Positions 1-9,087 of a stretch of 64,000 nucleotides of DNA are shown in pieces; the stretch's first letter is position 1; every line of letters begins with the position of its first letter. The notes below the pieces were generated by a model. It worked only from the letters and a program-made list of their open reading frames with translations. It ran no database searches and was not told where the DNA came from. The translations under genes and the position numbers were made by a program. This stretch comes from Streptomyces sp. TG1A-8 (GTDB lineage Bacteria; Actinomycetota; Actinomycetes; Streptomycetales; Streptomycetaceae). The stretch is taken from contig NZ_JASTLB010000001.1 of NCBI RefSeq assembly GCF_030499535.1, forward strand, positions 2,108,001 to 2,172,000. The letters run 5' to 3'.

Positions 1-1102
1 TCTTCCGGAACTCCCAGTTCGCGAAGCGGTCCCAGTTCACCGACCACGTCATCAGGCCCCGCAGACCGGGCCAGGTCCCGTGGGTCGCGTACGAACCGCA
101 GTTCGTCCTCTTCGTCAGGCAGTCCAGCGTCTTCGTGACCTCCGAGGGGGGCACGTAGCCGTTGCCCGCGTTGGTGGACGCCGGCATGCCGATGGCGACC
201 CGGTCGGGGGGCAGCGGCGGGAAGACGCTGCCCGGGTCGCCGGCCACCGGGAAGCCGGTGAGCAGCATGCCGGTCATGGCGATGTGGAAGTCGGCGCCGC
301 CCATGGAGTGGTACTGGTTGTCCAGGCCCATGACCGGGCCGGAGTTGTGGTCCTGGACGTGCGGCAGGGTGAGGTCGTCGCGCAGGGCGTGGATCACCGG
401 GAGGTACGCCCCGCAGCGGGGGTCCTGGCCGCCCCACTTGCCGGTGCCGTAATACTGGTAGCCGTTCCGCACGAAGAAGGTCTCCGGGGCCGTCGACAGC
501 ACGAACTTCGCCCGCACCGGCCCCGAGCCCGCCCGGGGCGGCGGGCGGCTGTCCGGCGCCCGTGCCGCCGGGGCCGACGAGCGAGAGGTCGTCGGCGTAG
601 TAGGCGCCCGTGCCGTACCAGCCGTGGGTGTAGATCGTGACCTCGGTGGTGGCGGCGCCCGTGGTGAAGGTGGTGCTCAGCTTCTGCCAGTCGGGGGCGG
701 GCTGGGTCCAGGCGGAGGCGTCGGTGGTGCCGGTGCCGCTCGCGCCGAGGTAGACGTAGGAGCCGCGGACGTAGCCGGACAGCGTGTACCGGGCGTTCGG
801 CTGGACGGTCACCGTCTGCGCGCACCGGGCGTTGTCGCTGCCGGCCGGGGTCGCCTGCAGCGCGGGGCTGCCGCCGTGCACGGGTGAGCCGACCGCGGTG
901 CCGGCGGAACAGGTCCAGCCGGACAGGCCGGACTCGAAGCCGCCGTTCCGCGCGAGGTCCGCGTCGCCGCGCGGGCGGCCGACGCGAGCGCGGTCATCCC
1001 GGGCACGGTCAGCAGCGCGGCCGTGAGCAGGGCGAGGACGGATCCGGGGCGCCGGCTGCGCCGGCTGCGCCGGACGCGTGGGGCGCGTGGGGCGCGTTCC
1101 AC
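1..1102 (-). pseudogene. GH18 chitinase remnant, frameshifted and internally deleted
   Basis: The 3' end runs past the window edge. A GTG at 1102 with a GGAGG five bases upstream starts a Sec-type signal peptide that ends in ASAARAA. The frame then breaks near 965-970: a carbohydrate-binding module (beginning ADLARNGGFESG, to about 515) continues one base out of register. A second frame change near 505-520 leads into the C-terminal half of a family 18 catalytic domain (APETFFVRNGYQYYG, GLRGLMTWSVNWDRF). The N-terminal half of the barrel, which should carry the DGxDxDxE catalytic motif, is absent. The gene therefore looks dead as a chitinase, although each piece keeps a coding pattern, which suggests recent decay. 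It appears to correspond to the chitinase SCO5673 of S. coelicolor. A sequencing error could explain the first frameshift but not the missing catalytic half. Confidence 0.8.
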
Positions 1103-1147
1103 AAGGGCCTCCGGGGAGGGGGAGTCGGGGGAGGAAGCGCACTCCAT

Positions 1148-1161
1148 TTGGTCCAGACCAA
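1148..1161 (-). promoter_or_regulatory. DasR-type operator (dre) upstream of the chitinase remnant
   Basis: The sequence TTGGTCTGGACCAA on the minus strand matches the chitinase-promoter direct repeat / DasR-responsive element TGGTCTAGACCA with one central mismatch. It lies 46-59 bases upstream of the GTG start. DasR represses chitin and N-acetylglucosamine genes in Streptomyces, so the site fits the decayed chitinase gene. Confidence 0.75.
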
Positions 1162-1186
1162 TTCCCTTGTCAAGGTGTCCGGGGCG

Positions 1187-1645
1187 CTACCCGGCCGCGC
1201 CCGCCTCGTGGGCGGGCCCCGCCGCCTCGTGCATCGCCAGTTCCAGCAGGACCGGGTCGGTCAGCGTGCCCGCCCCGTCCGGCGGCACCAGCCAGCGCGC
1301 CGGCCGGGTCGCCCGGTCCGGGTGCGGCACCACGATCCAGGTGCCGCGACCGGCGCCGCGGATGCCGGTGCCCAGCCAGCGGGCCGCGGTGCCGGGCGGC
1401 ACGAAGAACCCCACCCGGCCGTCGCCGAAGCCGGCCAGCACCGGGCCGGGCCGGTCGAGGAGCCGGCTGAGCACGTCCAGGGTGAGGTGGCCGAGGTCGC
1501 CCGGCAGGATCAGTACGTCCCAGGCCTTGCCGGCGGGCAGCAGGGCGACCCCGGAGGGGCTGCGCTCCCACTCCCGGCGGCAGGCCCCGGGGTCCGGTGC
1601 GACGGCCGCCAGCCATGCGGCGGCCGTCCTGGCCCCAGTCGTCAC
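1187..1645 (-). CDS. Conserved Streptomyces hypothetical protein, prim-pol-like fragment
   Basis: This protein of 152 residues starts at a GTG with GGAGG five bases upstream. Its core (AWDVLILPGDLG, GPVLAGFGDGRVGFFVPPG, GTWIVVPHPDR, RWLVPPDGAGTLTDP) resembles the N-terminal bifunctional DNA primase/polymerase-like module of many small actinobacterial proteins. I see no acidic metal-binding signature that would argue for polymerase activity. A protein with related architecture lies at 56749-57411. It stands alone between the chitinase remnant and the end of the polyamine operon. Function unknown; the family assignment is tentative. Confidence 0.75.
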   Translation of the reverse strand: MTTGARTAAAWLAAVAPDPGACRREWERSPSGVALLPAGKAWDVLILPGDLGHLTLDVLSRLLDRPGPVLAGFGDGRVGFFVPPGTAARWLGTGIRGAGRGTWIVVPHPDRATRPARWLVPPDGAGTLTDPVLLELAMHEAAGPAHEAGAAG

Positions 1646-1781
1646 GGGACCTCCTTCCGTCGTGGACGCGTCCGCGTCACGGGGAGGAGGCAGGTCCCGG
1701 GCGGGCGTTACGCGGGTTCCGGCTCCCCGGTCGCGTGAGCCCGGTCACACCCGTCGGCCGCCCGGGCGCCGCCCGTCCGGT

Positions 1782-1797
1782 CCCGCCCGTGGGCGGG
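1782..1797 (-). terminator. Hairpin after the polyamine operon
   Basis: A 7-bp perfect G+C stem (CCCGCCC, 2-base loop, GGGCGGG) lies 7 bases past the stop codon of the oxidoreductase gene. It is a plausible terminator of the whole operon. There is no U-tract, as is usual in Streptomyces. Confidence 0.5.
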
Positions 1798-1804
1798 GGC
1801 CGGT

Positions 1805-3235
1805 TCAGCTGTCGAAACCCAGTCCCAGCCGGTCCATCGTCCGCAGCCACAGGTTGCGCCGACCGGCGTGGGCGTCCGCGCGGGCCAGGGACCACTTGGT
1901 CAGGGCGATGCCCGTCCAGGCGAACGGCTCCGGCGGGAACGGCAGCGGCTTCCTGCGGACCATCTCCAGCTCGGTGCGCTCGGTCCGCTCCCCGTCCAGC
2001 AGGTCCAGCATCACGTCGGCGCCGAAGCGGGTCGCGCCGACGCCGAGCCCGGTGAAGCCGGCCGCGTACGCGACCCGCCCCCGGTGGGCGGTGCCGAAGA
2101 ACGCCGAGAAGCGGGAGCAGGTGTCGATCGCGCCGCCCCAGGCGTGGGTGAAGCGGACGCCCTCCAGCTGCGGGAAGCAGGTGAAGAAGTGCCCGGCGAG
2201 CTTGGCGTAGGTCTGCGGCCGGTCGTCGTACTCGGCACGCACCCGGCCGCCGTACGGGTAGATCGCGTCGTAGCCGCCCCACAGGATGCGGTTGTCGGCG
2301 GACAGCCGGAAGTAGTGGAACTGGTTCGCCGAGTCACCGAGGCCCTGCCTGTTCCTCCAGCCGATCGCGGCCAGCCGGTCGGCGCTCAGCGGCTCGGTCA
2401 TCAGCGCGTAGTCGTAGACCGGCACGGTGTACGACCGCACGCGCCGCAGCAGGCTGGGGAAGACGTTGGTGCCGAGCGCGACCCTGCGGGCGCGGACGGA
2501 GCCGTACGGGGTGCCGACGGCCATGCCGGCGCCGTACTGCTTCAGCGTGAGCGCGGGCGTGTGCTCGTGGACGCGGACGCCGAGCCGGACGCACGCCTGC
2601 TTCAGGCCCCAGGCCAGCTTCGCCGGGTGCAGCATGGCCACGCCCCGGCGGTCGAACAGGCCGGCTTGGAAGGTGGGCGAGTCGACCTGCTCGCGCACGG
2701 CGTCCGCGTCCAGGAAGTCGATGCCGTCGGCGAGGCCCTCGTCCTGCAGCGCGCGGTGCCAGTCGCGCAGCTCCCGGGCCTGGTAGGTCTCGGTGGCGAC
2801 GTCGATCCCGCCGGTGCGCTCGAAGTCGCAGTCGATGCCGTGCCGGGCGATCGCGGCCTCGATCCCGTCGAGGTTGCGCCTGCCCAGTTCCTCCAGCCGG
2901 TGGATCTCGTCCGGCCAGCGGGCGAGGCCGTTGGGCAGGCCGTGGGTGAGGGAGGCGGCGCAGAAGCCGCCGTTGCGGCCCGAGGCGGCCCAGCCCACCT
3001 CGCGGGCCTCCAGCAGCACCACGTCGCGCCGCGGGTCGCGCTCCTTGGCGTTCAGCGCGGTCCACAGTCCGCTGTAGCCGCCGCCGACGACGAGCAGGTC
3101 GCAGGTGTCGGTGCCGGTGAGGGCGGGCTCGGGGTGGGGCTTGCCGGGGTCTTCCAGCCAGTACGGGACCGGCCGTGCTTCGGAGAGAGAGGCGGTCCAG
3201 TTGTCCTTGCCACGGCTCATGGCGCTCGGGGCCAT
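1805..3235 (-). CDS. FAD-dependent oxidoreductase, gamma-glutamylputrescine oxidase-like
   Basis: This is a 476-residue protein of the DAO/GlpO amine oxidase family. A Rossmann dinucleotide-binding motif lies near residues 45-75 (CDLLVVGGGYSGLWTAL), followed by EAREVGWAASGRNGGFC, the flavin-contact segment typical of PuuB/OrdL-like enzymes. A C-terminal GFTGLGVGATRFGADV closes the FAD site. The expected role is oxidation of putrescine or gamma-glutamylputrescine to the aldehyde, feeding the dehydrogenase at the front of the operon. It starts at an ATG with GGGAG upstream, 22 bases after potC, and is the last gene of the operon. Substrate choice (free or glutamylated polyamine) cannot be read from sequence. 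Confidence 0.85.
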   Translation of the reverse strand: MAPSAMSRGKDNWTASLSEARPVPYWLEDPGKPHPEPALTGTDTCDLLVVGGGYSGLWTALNAKERDPRRDVVLLEAREVGWAASGRNGGFCAASLTHGLPNGLARWPDEIHRLEELGRRNLDGIEAAIARHGIDCDFERTGGIDVATETYQARELRDWHRALQDEGLADGIDFLDADAVREQVDSPTFQAGLFDRRGVAMLHPAKLAWGLKQACVRLGVRVHEHTPALTLKQYGAGMAVGTPYGSVRARRVALGTNVFPSLLRRVRSYTVPVYDYALMTEPLSADRLAAIGWRNRQGLGDSANQFHYFRLSADNRILWGGYDAIYPYGGRVRAEYDDRPQTYAKLAGHFFTCFPQLEGVRFTHAWGGAIDTCSRFSAFFGTAHRGRVAYAAGFTGLGVGATRFGADVMLDLLDGERTERTELEMVRRKPLPFPPEPFAWTGIALTKWSLARADAHAGRRNLWLRTMDRLGLGFDS

Positions 3236-3257
3236 GATTTCAACTCCCTACGGGGTG

Positions 3258-4058
3258 TTACGCCTTGTGTTTGGTCCGGCGGTTGGTGATCAGCATGGAG
3301 ACCAGGACGAGCAGCACGGCGACGAGGAACATCGCCGTGCCGATGACGTTGATCTGCACGGGCGTCCCGCGCTGTGCCGACCCCCACACGAACATGGGGA
3401 AGGTCACGGTCGAGCCCGCGTTGAAGTTGGTGATGACGAAATCGTCGAAGGAGAGCGCGAACGACAGCAGCGCGCCCGCCGCGATCCCGGGTGCCGCGAT
3501 CGGCAGGGTGACCCGCAGGAAGGTCTGCGCCGGCCCGGCGTACAGGTCCCGGGCGGCCTCCTCCAGGCGCGGGTCCATCGACATCACGCGCGCCTTGACG
3601 GCGGTGACGACGAAGCTGAGGCAGAACATGACGTGCGCGATCAGGATGGTCCAGAAGCCGAGCCGGGCACCCATGTTGAGGAACAGGGTGAGCAGCGAGG
3701 CCGCCATGACGACCTCGGGCATCGCCATCGGCAGGAAGATCAGCGAGTTGACGGCACCGCGGGCGCGGAAGCGGTAGCGGACCAGTGCGAAGGCGATCAT
3801 CGTGCCCAGGACGGTGGCGCCGATGGTCGCCCACACGGCGATCCGGAGGCTGACGGACAGCGCGCCGCACATGCCGGAGACGCCGCACGGGTCCTGCCAG
3901 GCGTCCGTGGAGAACCGCTGCCACGCGTAGTTGAAGCGGCCCTGCGGCTTGTTGAAGGAGAACACCGTCACGACGACGTTCGGCAGCAGCAGGTAGGCGA
4001 GCGTCAGGAGTCCCGCGATGACGACGAGACGGCGCTTGAGCCAGGTGGCGAAGGGCAT
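3258..4058 (-). CDS. potC: Polyamine ABC transporter permease PotC
   Basis: This 266-residue inner-membrane permease has about six predicted helices and the binding-protein-dependent transport EAA loop near residues 170-190 (EEAARDLYAGPAQTFLRVTLP). It pairs with PotB to form the channel for putrescine/spermidine uptake. The N-terminal WLKRRLVVIAGLLTLAYLLLP is the first helix, and VTVFSFNKPQG is typical of the PotC/PotI side of the family. Its ATG directly follows the TAA of potB with no intervening base, so translation is probably coupled. Confidence 0.9.
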   Translation of the reverse strand: MPFATWLKRRLVVIAGLLTLAYLLLPNVVVTVFSFNKPQGRFNYAWQRFSTDAWQDPCGVSGMCGALSVSLRIAVWATIGATVLGTMIAFALVRYRFRARGAVNSLIFLPMAMPEVVMAASLLTLFLNMGARLGFWTILIAHVMFCLSFVVTAVKARVMSMDPRLEEAARDLYAGPAQTFLRVTLPIAAPGIAAGALLSFALSFDDFVITNFNAGSTVTFPMFVWGSAQRGTPVQINVIGTAMFLVAVLLVLVSMLITNRRTKHKA

Positions 4059-4994
4059 TTAGACCAGGTCCTCCGTCCCGGAGCGGCGGATGTAGACCGT
4101 GACCGCGAGCAGGATCCCGGCCATGAGGATGAAGGAGAGGGCGGCCGCCGTCGGGTAGTCCAGGATGGTCAGGAACTGCGTCTGGATGACGTTGCCGATC
4201 ATGCGGGTGTCGGTGGAGCCGAGGAGCTGGGCGTTGACGTAGTCGCCGGCCGCCGGGATGAAGGTCAGCAGCGTGCCGGAGACCACGCCCGGCATCGACA
4301 GCGGGAAGGTGACCTTGCGGAAGGTGGTCGACGGCCTGGCGTACAGGTCGCCGGCCGCCTCGTGCAGCCGCCCGTCGATCCGCTCCAGCGAGGTGTACAG
4401 CGGCAGGATCATGAACGGCAGGAAGTTGTACGTCAGTCCGCACACCACGGCGAGCGGGGTGGCCAGCACCCGGTCGCCGGCCGTCCAGCCGAGCCAGGCG
4501 GTGAGGTCGAGCAGGTGCAGCGAGTTCAGGGTGTGCACGACGACACCGTTGTCGGCGAGGATCGTCTTCCAGGCCAGGGTGCGGATCAGGAAGCTGGTGA
4601 AGAACGGTGCGATCACCAGGATCATGATCAGGTTCCGCCAGCGGCCGGCACGGAAGGCGATCAGGTAGGCCAGCGGGTAGCCGAGCAGCAGGCACAGGAC
4701 GGTGGCGGCCGCCGCGTAGAGGACGGAGCGCAGGAACTGCGGCCAGTACGCGGTCAGGGCGTTCCAGTAGGTCGCGAAGTGCCAGGTGACCTTGTAGCCC
4801 TGTTCCAGGGAGCCCGTCTGCACGGAGGTGGAGGCCTGGTAGATCATCGGCAGCGCGAAGAAGACGACCAGCCACAGCAGGCCGGGCAGCAGCAGCCAGT
4901 ACGGCGTGAGCCGGCCGCGCCCGCGCGGGGTCCTCGGCCCGGGTGCGGCGGGGGCGGGGGCGGGGGGCGGGGGTGCCCCGGTGGGTATCGACAT
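4059..4994 (-). CDS. potB: Polyamine ABC transporter permease PotB
   Basis: This 311-residue permease partners PotC. The first 25 residues are proline/alanine rich and cytoplasmic. About six helices follow, starting with YWLLLPGLLWLVVFFALP, and the EAA loop is near 225-245 (HEAAGDLYARPSTTFRKVTFP). The segment QTGSLEQGYKVTWHFATYW is characteristic of PotB/PotH. Two bases separate it from potA, so it belongs to the same transcript. The general permease family is certain; assignment to polyamines rests on PotD, PotA and the flanking catabolic genes. Confidence 0.9.
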   Translation of the reverse strand: MSIPTGAPPPPAPAPAAPGPRTPRGRGRLTPYWLLLPGLLWLVVFFALPMIYQASTSVQTGSLEQGYKVTWHFATYWNALTAYWPQFLRSVLYAAAATVLCLLLGYPLAYLIAFRAGRWRNLIMILVIAPFFTSFLIRTLAWKTILADNGVVVHTLNSLHLLDLTAWLGWTAGDRVLATPLAVVCGLTYNFLPFMILPLYTSLERIDGRLHEAAGDLYARPSTTFRKVTFPLSMPGVVSGTLLTFIPAAGDYVNAQLLGSTDTRMIGNVIQTQFLTILDYPTAAALSFILMAGILLAVTVYIRRSGTEDLV

Positions 4995-4996
4995 GT

Positions 4997-6163
4997 CTAC
5001 GCGGCCTCTTCCTCGACGCTTCGCACGCCGGCGTCGATCGCCTGGGCCGCGTCCAGCCCGAAGGTGTGGGCCGGGCTCCAGTGCAGGACCACGTCGGCGC
5101 CGGGGACGAGCCGGCCGTCGCGTTCGACGTTCTGGACGTACACCGCGAGCGCGTCGCAGGCCGGGCTGTCGACGACGTACTGCGTGGAGACGCCGATGAA
5201 GCTGGCGTCGGCGATCCTGCCGGCGAGGCGGTTGCGGCCCGCCGGGATCTCCCCCGCGTCGTCGGCGTGGGTCAGCGCGATCTTCTCCGGGCGGACGCCG
5301 GCCAGCACCCTGCCGCCGGCCGTCGCCGGCGCCGCACAGCGCGCCCGGGGCAGGAGCAGCGTGCCGCCGCCGGTCCGGAGCACGATGTCGCCGCCGCTCA
5401 CGGAGTCGACCTCGGCCTCGACCAGGTTGGAGGTGCCGAGGAAGTTCGCGACGAAGGTGGTGCCCGGGTTCTCGTAGAGGTCGGTGGGCGGGCCGAGCTG
5501 CTCCACGCGGCCCGCGTTCATCACGGCCACCGTGTCGGCCATGGTCATGGCCTCCTCCTGGTCGTGCGTGACGTGGATGAAGGTGATGCCGACCTCGGTC
5601 TGGATGCGCTTGAGCTCCAGCTGCATCCGGCGGCGCAGCTTCAGGTCGAGGGCGCCGAGCGGCTCGTCGAGCAGGAGCACCTTGGGGTGGTTGATCAGCG
5701 CGCGGGCCACGGCGACGCGCTGCTGCTGGCCGCCGGAGAGCTGGTGCGGCTTCTTGCGCGCCTGCTCGCCGAGCTGGACCAGCTCCAGCATCTCCCCGAC
5801 CTGCTTCTTCACGCTCTTGATGCCGCGCCGGCGCAGGCCGAAGGCGACGTTCTCGAAGATGTCCAGGTGCGGGAAGAGGGCGTAGGACTGGAACACCGTG
5901 TTGACGGGCCGCTTGTACGGCGGCAGGCGGGTGACGTCCTGGTCGCCGAGGTGCACGGTGCCGCTGGTGGGCTCCTCCAGGCCGGCGATCATGCGCAGGG
6001 TGGTGGTCTTGCCGCAGCCGGAGGCGCCGAGCAGGGCGAAGAAGGAGCCCTGCGGCACGGTCAGGTCCAGCGGGTGGACGGCGGTGAAGGAGCCGTACGT
6101 CTTGCCGATGCCGGTGAGGCGGACGTCGCCGCCCGGGTCCGTCGTCGTCTTCATCGTCCTCAC
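4997..6163 (-). CDS. potA: Polyamine ABC transporter ATPase PotA
   Basis: This 388-residue ATPase energises the PotBC channel. Walker A GASGCGKT is at residues 46-53, signature LSGGQ at 142-146, Walker B KVLLLDEP at 161-168 and the H-loop THD at 199-201. A C-terminal TOBE regulatory domain follows ([13 protein letters not shown]). The segment [20 protein letters not shown] is standard for the PotA/MalK group. The GTG start overlaps the potD stop by four bases (GTGA), and an ATG three codons later is an alternative start. Confidence 0.92.
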   Translation of the reverse strand: MRTMKTTTDPGGDVRLTGIGKTYGSFTAVHPLDLTVPQGSFFALLGASGCGKTTTLRMIAGLEEPTSGTVHLGDQDVTRLPPYKRPVNTVFQSYALFPHLDIFENVAFGLRRRGIKSVKKQVGEMLELVQLGEQARKKPHQLSGGQQQRVAVARALINHPKVLLLDEPLGALDLKLRRRMQLELKRIQTEVGITFIHVTHDQEEAMTMADTVAVMNAGRVEQLGPPTDLYENPGTTFVANFLGTSNLVEAEVDSVSGGDIVLRTGGGTLLLPRARCAAPATAGGRVLAGVRPEKIALTHADDAGEIPAGRNRLAGRIADASFIGVSTQYVVDSPACDALAVYVQNVERDGRLVPGADVVLHWSPAHTFGLDAAQAIDAGVRSVEEEAA

Positions 6164-7407
6164 GCCCCTGTCAGCTTCGCGAACTTCTCTTCGTAGGCCG
6201 TCTCTTCCTTCTGGCTCAGGGAGCGGAAGGCGTGGGAGCGGGCCTGCATGGCCTTGTCGGGGACGATCAGCGGGTTGTCCGCCGCGTCCTTGTCGATCTT
6301 CGCGAGGTGGGGCTTCACGCCGTCGACCGGGGACACGTAGTTGATGTAGGCGGCGAGCGCGGCGGCCTGTGCGGGCTCGTAGTAGAAGTCGATCAGCCGT
6401 TCGGCGTTCGTCTTGTGACGCGCCCTGTTGGGGACCAGCAGGTTGTCGGTCGACGTCATGTAGCCGCTGTCGGGGATGACGAAGTCGACGTCCGGGCTGT
6501 CCGCCTTGAGCTGGACCACGTCACCGGCCCAGGCGATGCAGGCCGCGAAGTCGCCCTTGGTGAGGTCCGAGGTGTAGTCGTTGCCGGTGAAGCGGCGGAT
6601 CTGTCCCCTGTCGACGGCCTTCTGCAGGCGGGCGATCACCGCGTCGAAGTCGTCGTCGGTGAACTTCTCCGGGTCCTTGCCCATGTCCAGCAGGGTCATC
6701 CCGATGCTGTCGCGCATCTCCGACAGGAAGCCGACGCGCCCCTTCAGCCTGGGGTTGTCGAGCAGGTCGGAGACCGACTTGACCTCGATGCCGTCGAGCG
6801 CCTTCCTGTTGTAGGCGATGACCGTCGAGATGCCCTGCCAGGGGTAGGAGTAGGCGCGGCCGGGGTCCCAGTCGGGGTTGCGGAACTGGGACGACAGGTT
6901 GGTGTAGGCGTGCGGCAGGTTGGCGGGGTCGAGTTTTTGGACCCATCCGAGGCGGATCAGCCGGGCGGCCAGCCAGTCGGTGAGGACGATGACGTCGCGG
7001 CCCGTGTCCTGGCCGGCGGCGAGCTGCGGTTTGATCTTGCCAAAGAACTCGTTGTTGTCGTTGATGTCCTCCGTGTACCTGACCGCGATGCCGGTCCGCC
7101 GGCGGAAGGCGTCGAGCGTCGGGTGGTGCTTGCCGCTGTCGTCGGTGTCGATGTACTCGGTCCAGTTGGAGAAGTTCACCTCCTTCTCCGTGGCCGAGTG
7201 GTCCTCGGCGGAGGTGCCGCCCCGGGCCTTGCCCGCCGCGGGGATCCCGCAGCCGCTCAGCGCCCCGAGCCCGCCCGTCGCGAGCGCGCCGCCCGCGGAG
7301 GCGCGCAGCAGCGACCGGCGTGTCAGGGCCGCCCGGCCGTTGCGCAGGCTGCGCCGCATGGCGGCCGCTCGGGCCGGGGTCGGGCGGTCGGGCTGGTACT
7401 GCTCCAT
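6160..7407 (-). CDS. potD: Polyamine-binding lipoprotein PotD
   Basis: This 415-residue extracellular solute-binding protein has a twin-arginine leader (ALTRRSLLRASAGG) and a lipobox LSGC near residue 53, so it is probably exported by Tat and lipidated. The mature part shows the PotD/PotF hallmarks VNFSNWTEYID, DVIVLTDWLAARL, YSYPWQGISTVIAYN and DNLLVPNRARHK, which shape the polyamine-binding cleft. It delivers putrescine or spermidine to PotBC. It lies 52 bases after the aldehyde dehydrogenase, and its stop overlaps the potA start. The ATG is preceded by a weak GGGAGGA-like sequence. Confidence 0.92.
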   Translation of the reverse strand: MEQYQPDRPTPARAAAMRRSLRNGRAALTRRSLLRASAGGALATGGLGALSGCGIPAAGKARGGTSAEDHSATEKEVNFSNWTEYIDTDDSGKHHPTLDAFRRRTGIAVRYTEDINDNNEFFGKIKPQLAAGQDTGRDVIVLTDWLAARLIRLGWVQKLDPANLPHAYTNLSSQFRNPDWDPGRAYSYPWQGISTVIAYNRKALDGIEVKSVSDLLDNPRLKGRVGFLSEMRDSIGMTLLDMGKDPEKFTDDDFDAVIARLQKAVDRGQIRRFTGNDYTSDLTKGDFAACIAWAGDVVQLKADSPDVDFVIPDSGYMTSTDNLLVPNRARHKTNAERLIDFYYEPAQAAALAAYINYVSPVDGVKPHLAKIDKDAADNPLIVPDKAMQARSHAFRSLSQKEETAYEEKFAKLTGA

Positions 7408-7459
7408 GCGCGTGGTGCCCTTTCGGGAGGAGTCGGCCTGGTCGGCGGCCGGATCGTCT

Positions 7460-8995
7460 CTAGCGGTCCCCGAAGATCGTGCGGTGCCAGTCCTTCCGGG
7501 CCACCGCCGTGTTGTCGAACATTACGTGCTTGACCTGGGTGTACTCATCGAATGAGTACATCGACATGTCCTTGCCGAAGCCGGAGGCCTTGGAGCCGCC
7601 GTGCGGCATCTCGCTGACGATCGGGATGTGGTCGTTGATCCACACGCAGCCCGCCCCGATCTCGCGGGTGGCGCGGTTGGCGCGGTAGACGTCACGGGTC
7701 CACGCGGAGGCGGCCAGGCCGTAGGGGGTGTCGTTGGCCAGCCGGATGCCCTCGTCATCGCTGTCGAACGGCAGGACGACCAGTACCGGACCGAAGATCT
7801 CGGACTGGACGATCTCGCTGTCCTGGGCCGCGCCGGTGATCAGGGTGGGCCGGTAGTAGGCGCCGTCCTCGAGGTCCCCCCGGGGGGCCTCGCCGCCGGT
7901 GACCACGCGCGCGTGGCCGCGGGCCCGCTCCACGAAGGCCGCGACGCGGTCGCGCTGGGCGTGCGAGACGAGGGGCCCGAGGTCGGTGCCGGGAGCGAAC
8001 GGGTCGCCCAGCCGGACGGTCTCCATCAGCGCCGCGGTCCGCTCCACGAACGCGTCGTACAGCGGCCGCTGCACGTACGCGCGCGTGGCGGCCGTGCAGT
8101 CCTGCCCGGTGTTGATGAGGGCGCCCGCGACCGCGCCGTGGACCGCCGCCTCCGGGTCGGCGTCGTCGAAGACGACGAAGGGGGCCTTGCCGCCCAGTTC
8201 CAGGTGCAGGCGCTTGACGGTGGCGGTGGCCACCTCGGCGACCCGTTTGCCGACGGCGGTGGAGCCGGTGAAGGAGGTCATGGCCACGCCGGGGTGTCCC
8301 ACGAGGTGTTCGCCGGCCTGCGCACCGGTCCCGGTGACGACGTTGACGACACCGTCCGGGATGCCGGCGTCCGAGGCGGCCTGCGCGAACAGCAGCGAGG
8401 TCAGCGGGGTCGGTTCGGCGGGCTTGAGCACGACGGTGTTGCCCGCGGCGACGGCCGGGAGGATCTTCCAGGCGGCCATCTGGAGCGGGTAGTTCCAGGG
8501 GGCGACCGACCCGACCACCCCGATGGGCTCGCGCCGGACGTACGAGGTGTGGTCGCCGGAGTACTCGGCGGCGGACTGGCCCTGCAGGTGCCGGGCCGCG
8601 CCCGCGAAGAAGGCCGTGTTGTCGACGGTGCCCGGCACGTCGAACCCGCGGGTCAGCTTCAGCGGCTTGCCGCACTGCAGGGACTCGGCGCGGGCGAAGT
8701 CCTCGGCGCGGTCGGCGAGCAGGGCGGCGAGCCGGTGCAGGGCGTCGGACCGCTCGCCCGGCGTGGCGCGGGCCCAGTCCGGGAAGGCCTCGCGCGCGGC
8801 GGCGACGGCCGCGTCGACGTCGTGCGTGCCGGCCCGCTCGTAGGTGTACACCTCCTCGCCGGTGGCCGGGTCGACCACGGCGTGCGTGTGTCCCGAGGTG
8901 CCCCTGGTCAACCGGCCGGCGATGAACTGCGCGCCGTCCGCGAAGCGGTCCCGCGCGGGAAATCGGTCCGGGGCGGCGGTGCCCGGGTTGTGCAT
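7460..8995 (-). CDS. NAD(P)-dependent aldehyde dehydrogenase, gamma-aminobutyraldehyde type
   Basis: This 511-residue ALDH-superfamily enzyme has catalytic Cys300 in GQDCTAA, general-base Glu267 in LELGGK, and the NAD-binding segment SFTGSTAVGKRVAE near 241-254. SVAPWNYPLQMAAWK and the C-terminal MPHGGSKASGFGKDMS fit the PuuC/PatD branch acting on aminoaldehydes. The likely reaction oxidises gamma-aminobutyraldehyde (or its gamma-glutamyl form) to GABA. The open frame extends far upstream of 8995, but the ATG at 8995 has GAGGAG at the right distance and begins the conserved sequence. It is the first gene of the polyamine operon. Confidence 0.9.
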   Translation of the reverse strand: MHNPGTAAPDRFPARDRFADGAQFIAGRLTRGTSGHTHAVVDPATGEEVYTYERAGTHDVDAAVAAAREAFPDWARATPGERSDALHRLAALLADRAEDFARAESLQCGKPLKLTRGFDVPGTVDNTAFFAGAARHLQGQSAAEYSGDHTSYVRREPIGVVGSVAPWNYPLQMAAWKILPAVAAGNTVVLKPAEPTPLTSLLFAQAASDAGIPDGVVNVVTGTGAQAGEHLVGHPGVAMTSFTGSTAVGKRVAEVATATVKRLHLELGGKAPFVVFDDADPEAAVHGAVAGALINTGQDCTAATRAYVQRPLYDAFVERTAALMETVRLGDPFAPGTDLGPLVSHAQRDRVAAFVERARGHARVVTGGEAPRGDLEDGAYYRPTLITGAAQDSEIVQSEIFGPVLVVLPFDSDDEGIRLANDTPYGLAASAWTRDVYRANRATREIGAGCVWINDHIPIVSEMPHGGSKASGFGKDMSMYSFDEYTQVKHVMFDNTAVARKDWHRTIFGDR

Positions 8996-9013
8996 GTCGC
9001 TCTCCTCGCCGTT

Positions 9014-9036
9014 CACCCCGCCCGAAGGGGCGGGTG
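9014..9036 (-). promoter_or_regulatory. Leader hairpin before the polyamine operon
   Basis: A stem of nine pairs with one bulge (CACCCGCCC with GGGC-GGGTG arms, 4-base loop) lies 19-41 bases before the dehydrogenase start. It may influence mRNA stability or access to the ribosome site. It is only a predicted fold. Confidence 0.35.
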
Positions 9037-9087
9037 GCGTAGCTCCAGCTCGATTTGAGTGCCGATCCTGACAGAGCAATAGGACTC

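Noticed and set aside
4918..4985. G-rich sequence at the start of potB, possible G-quadruplex.
   Set aside because: It encodes the Pro/Ala-rich N-terminus and such runs are common at this base composition.
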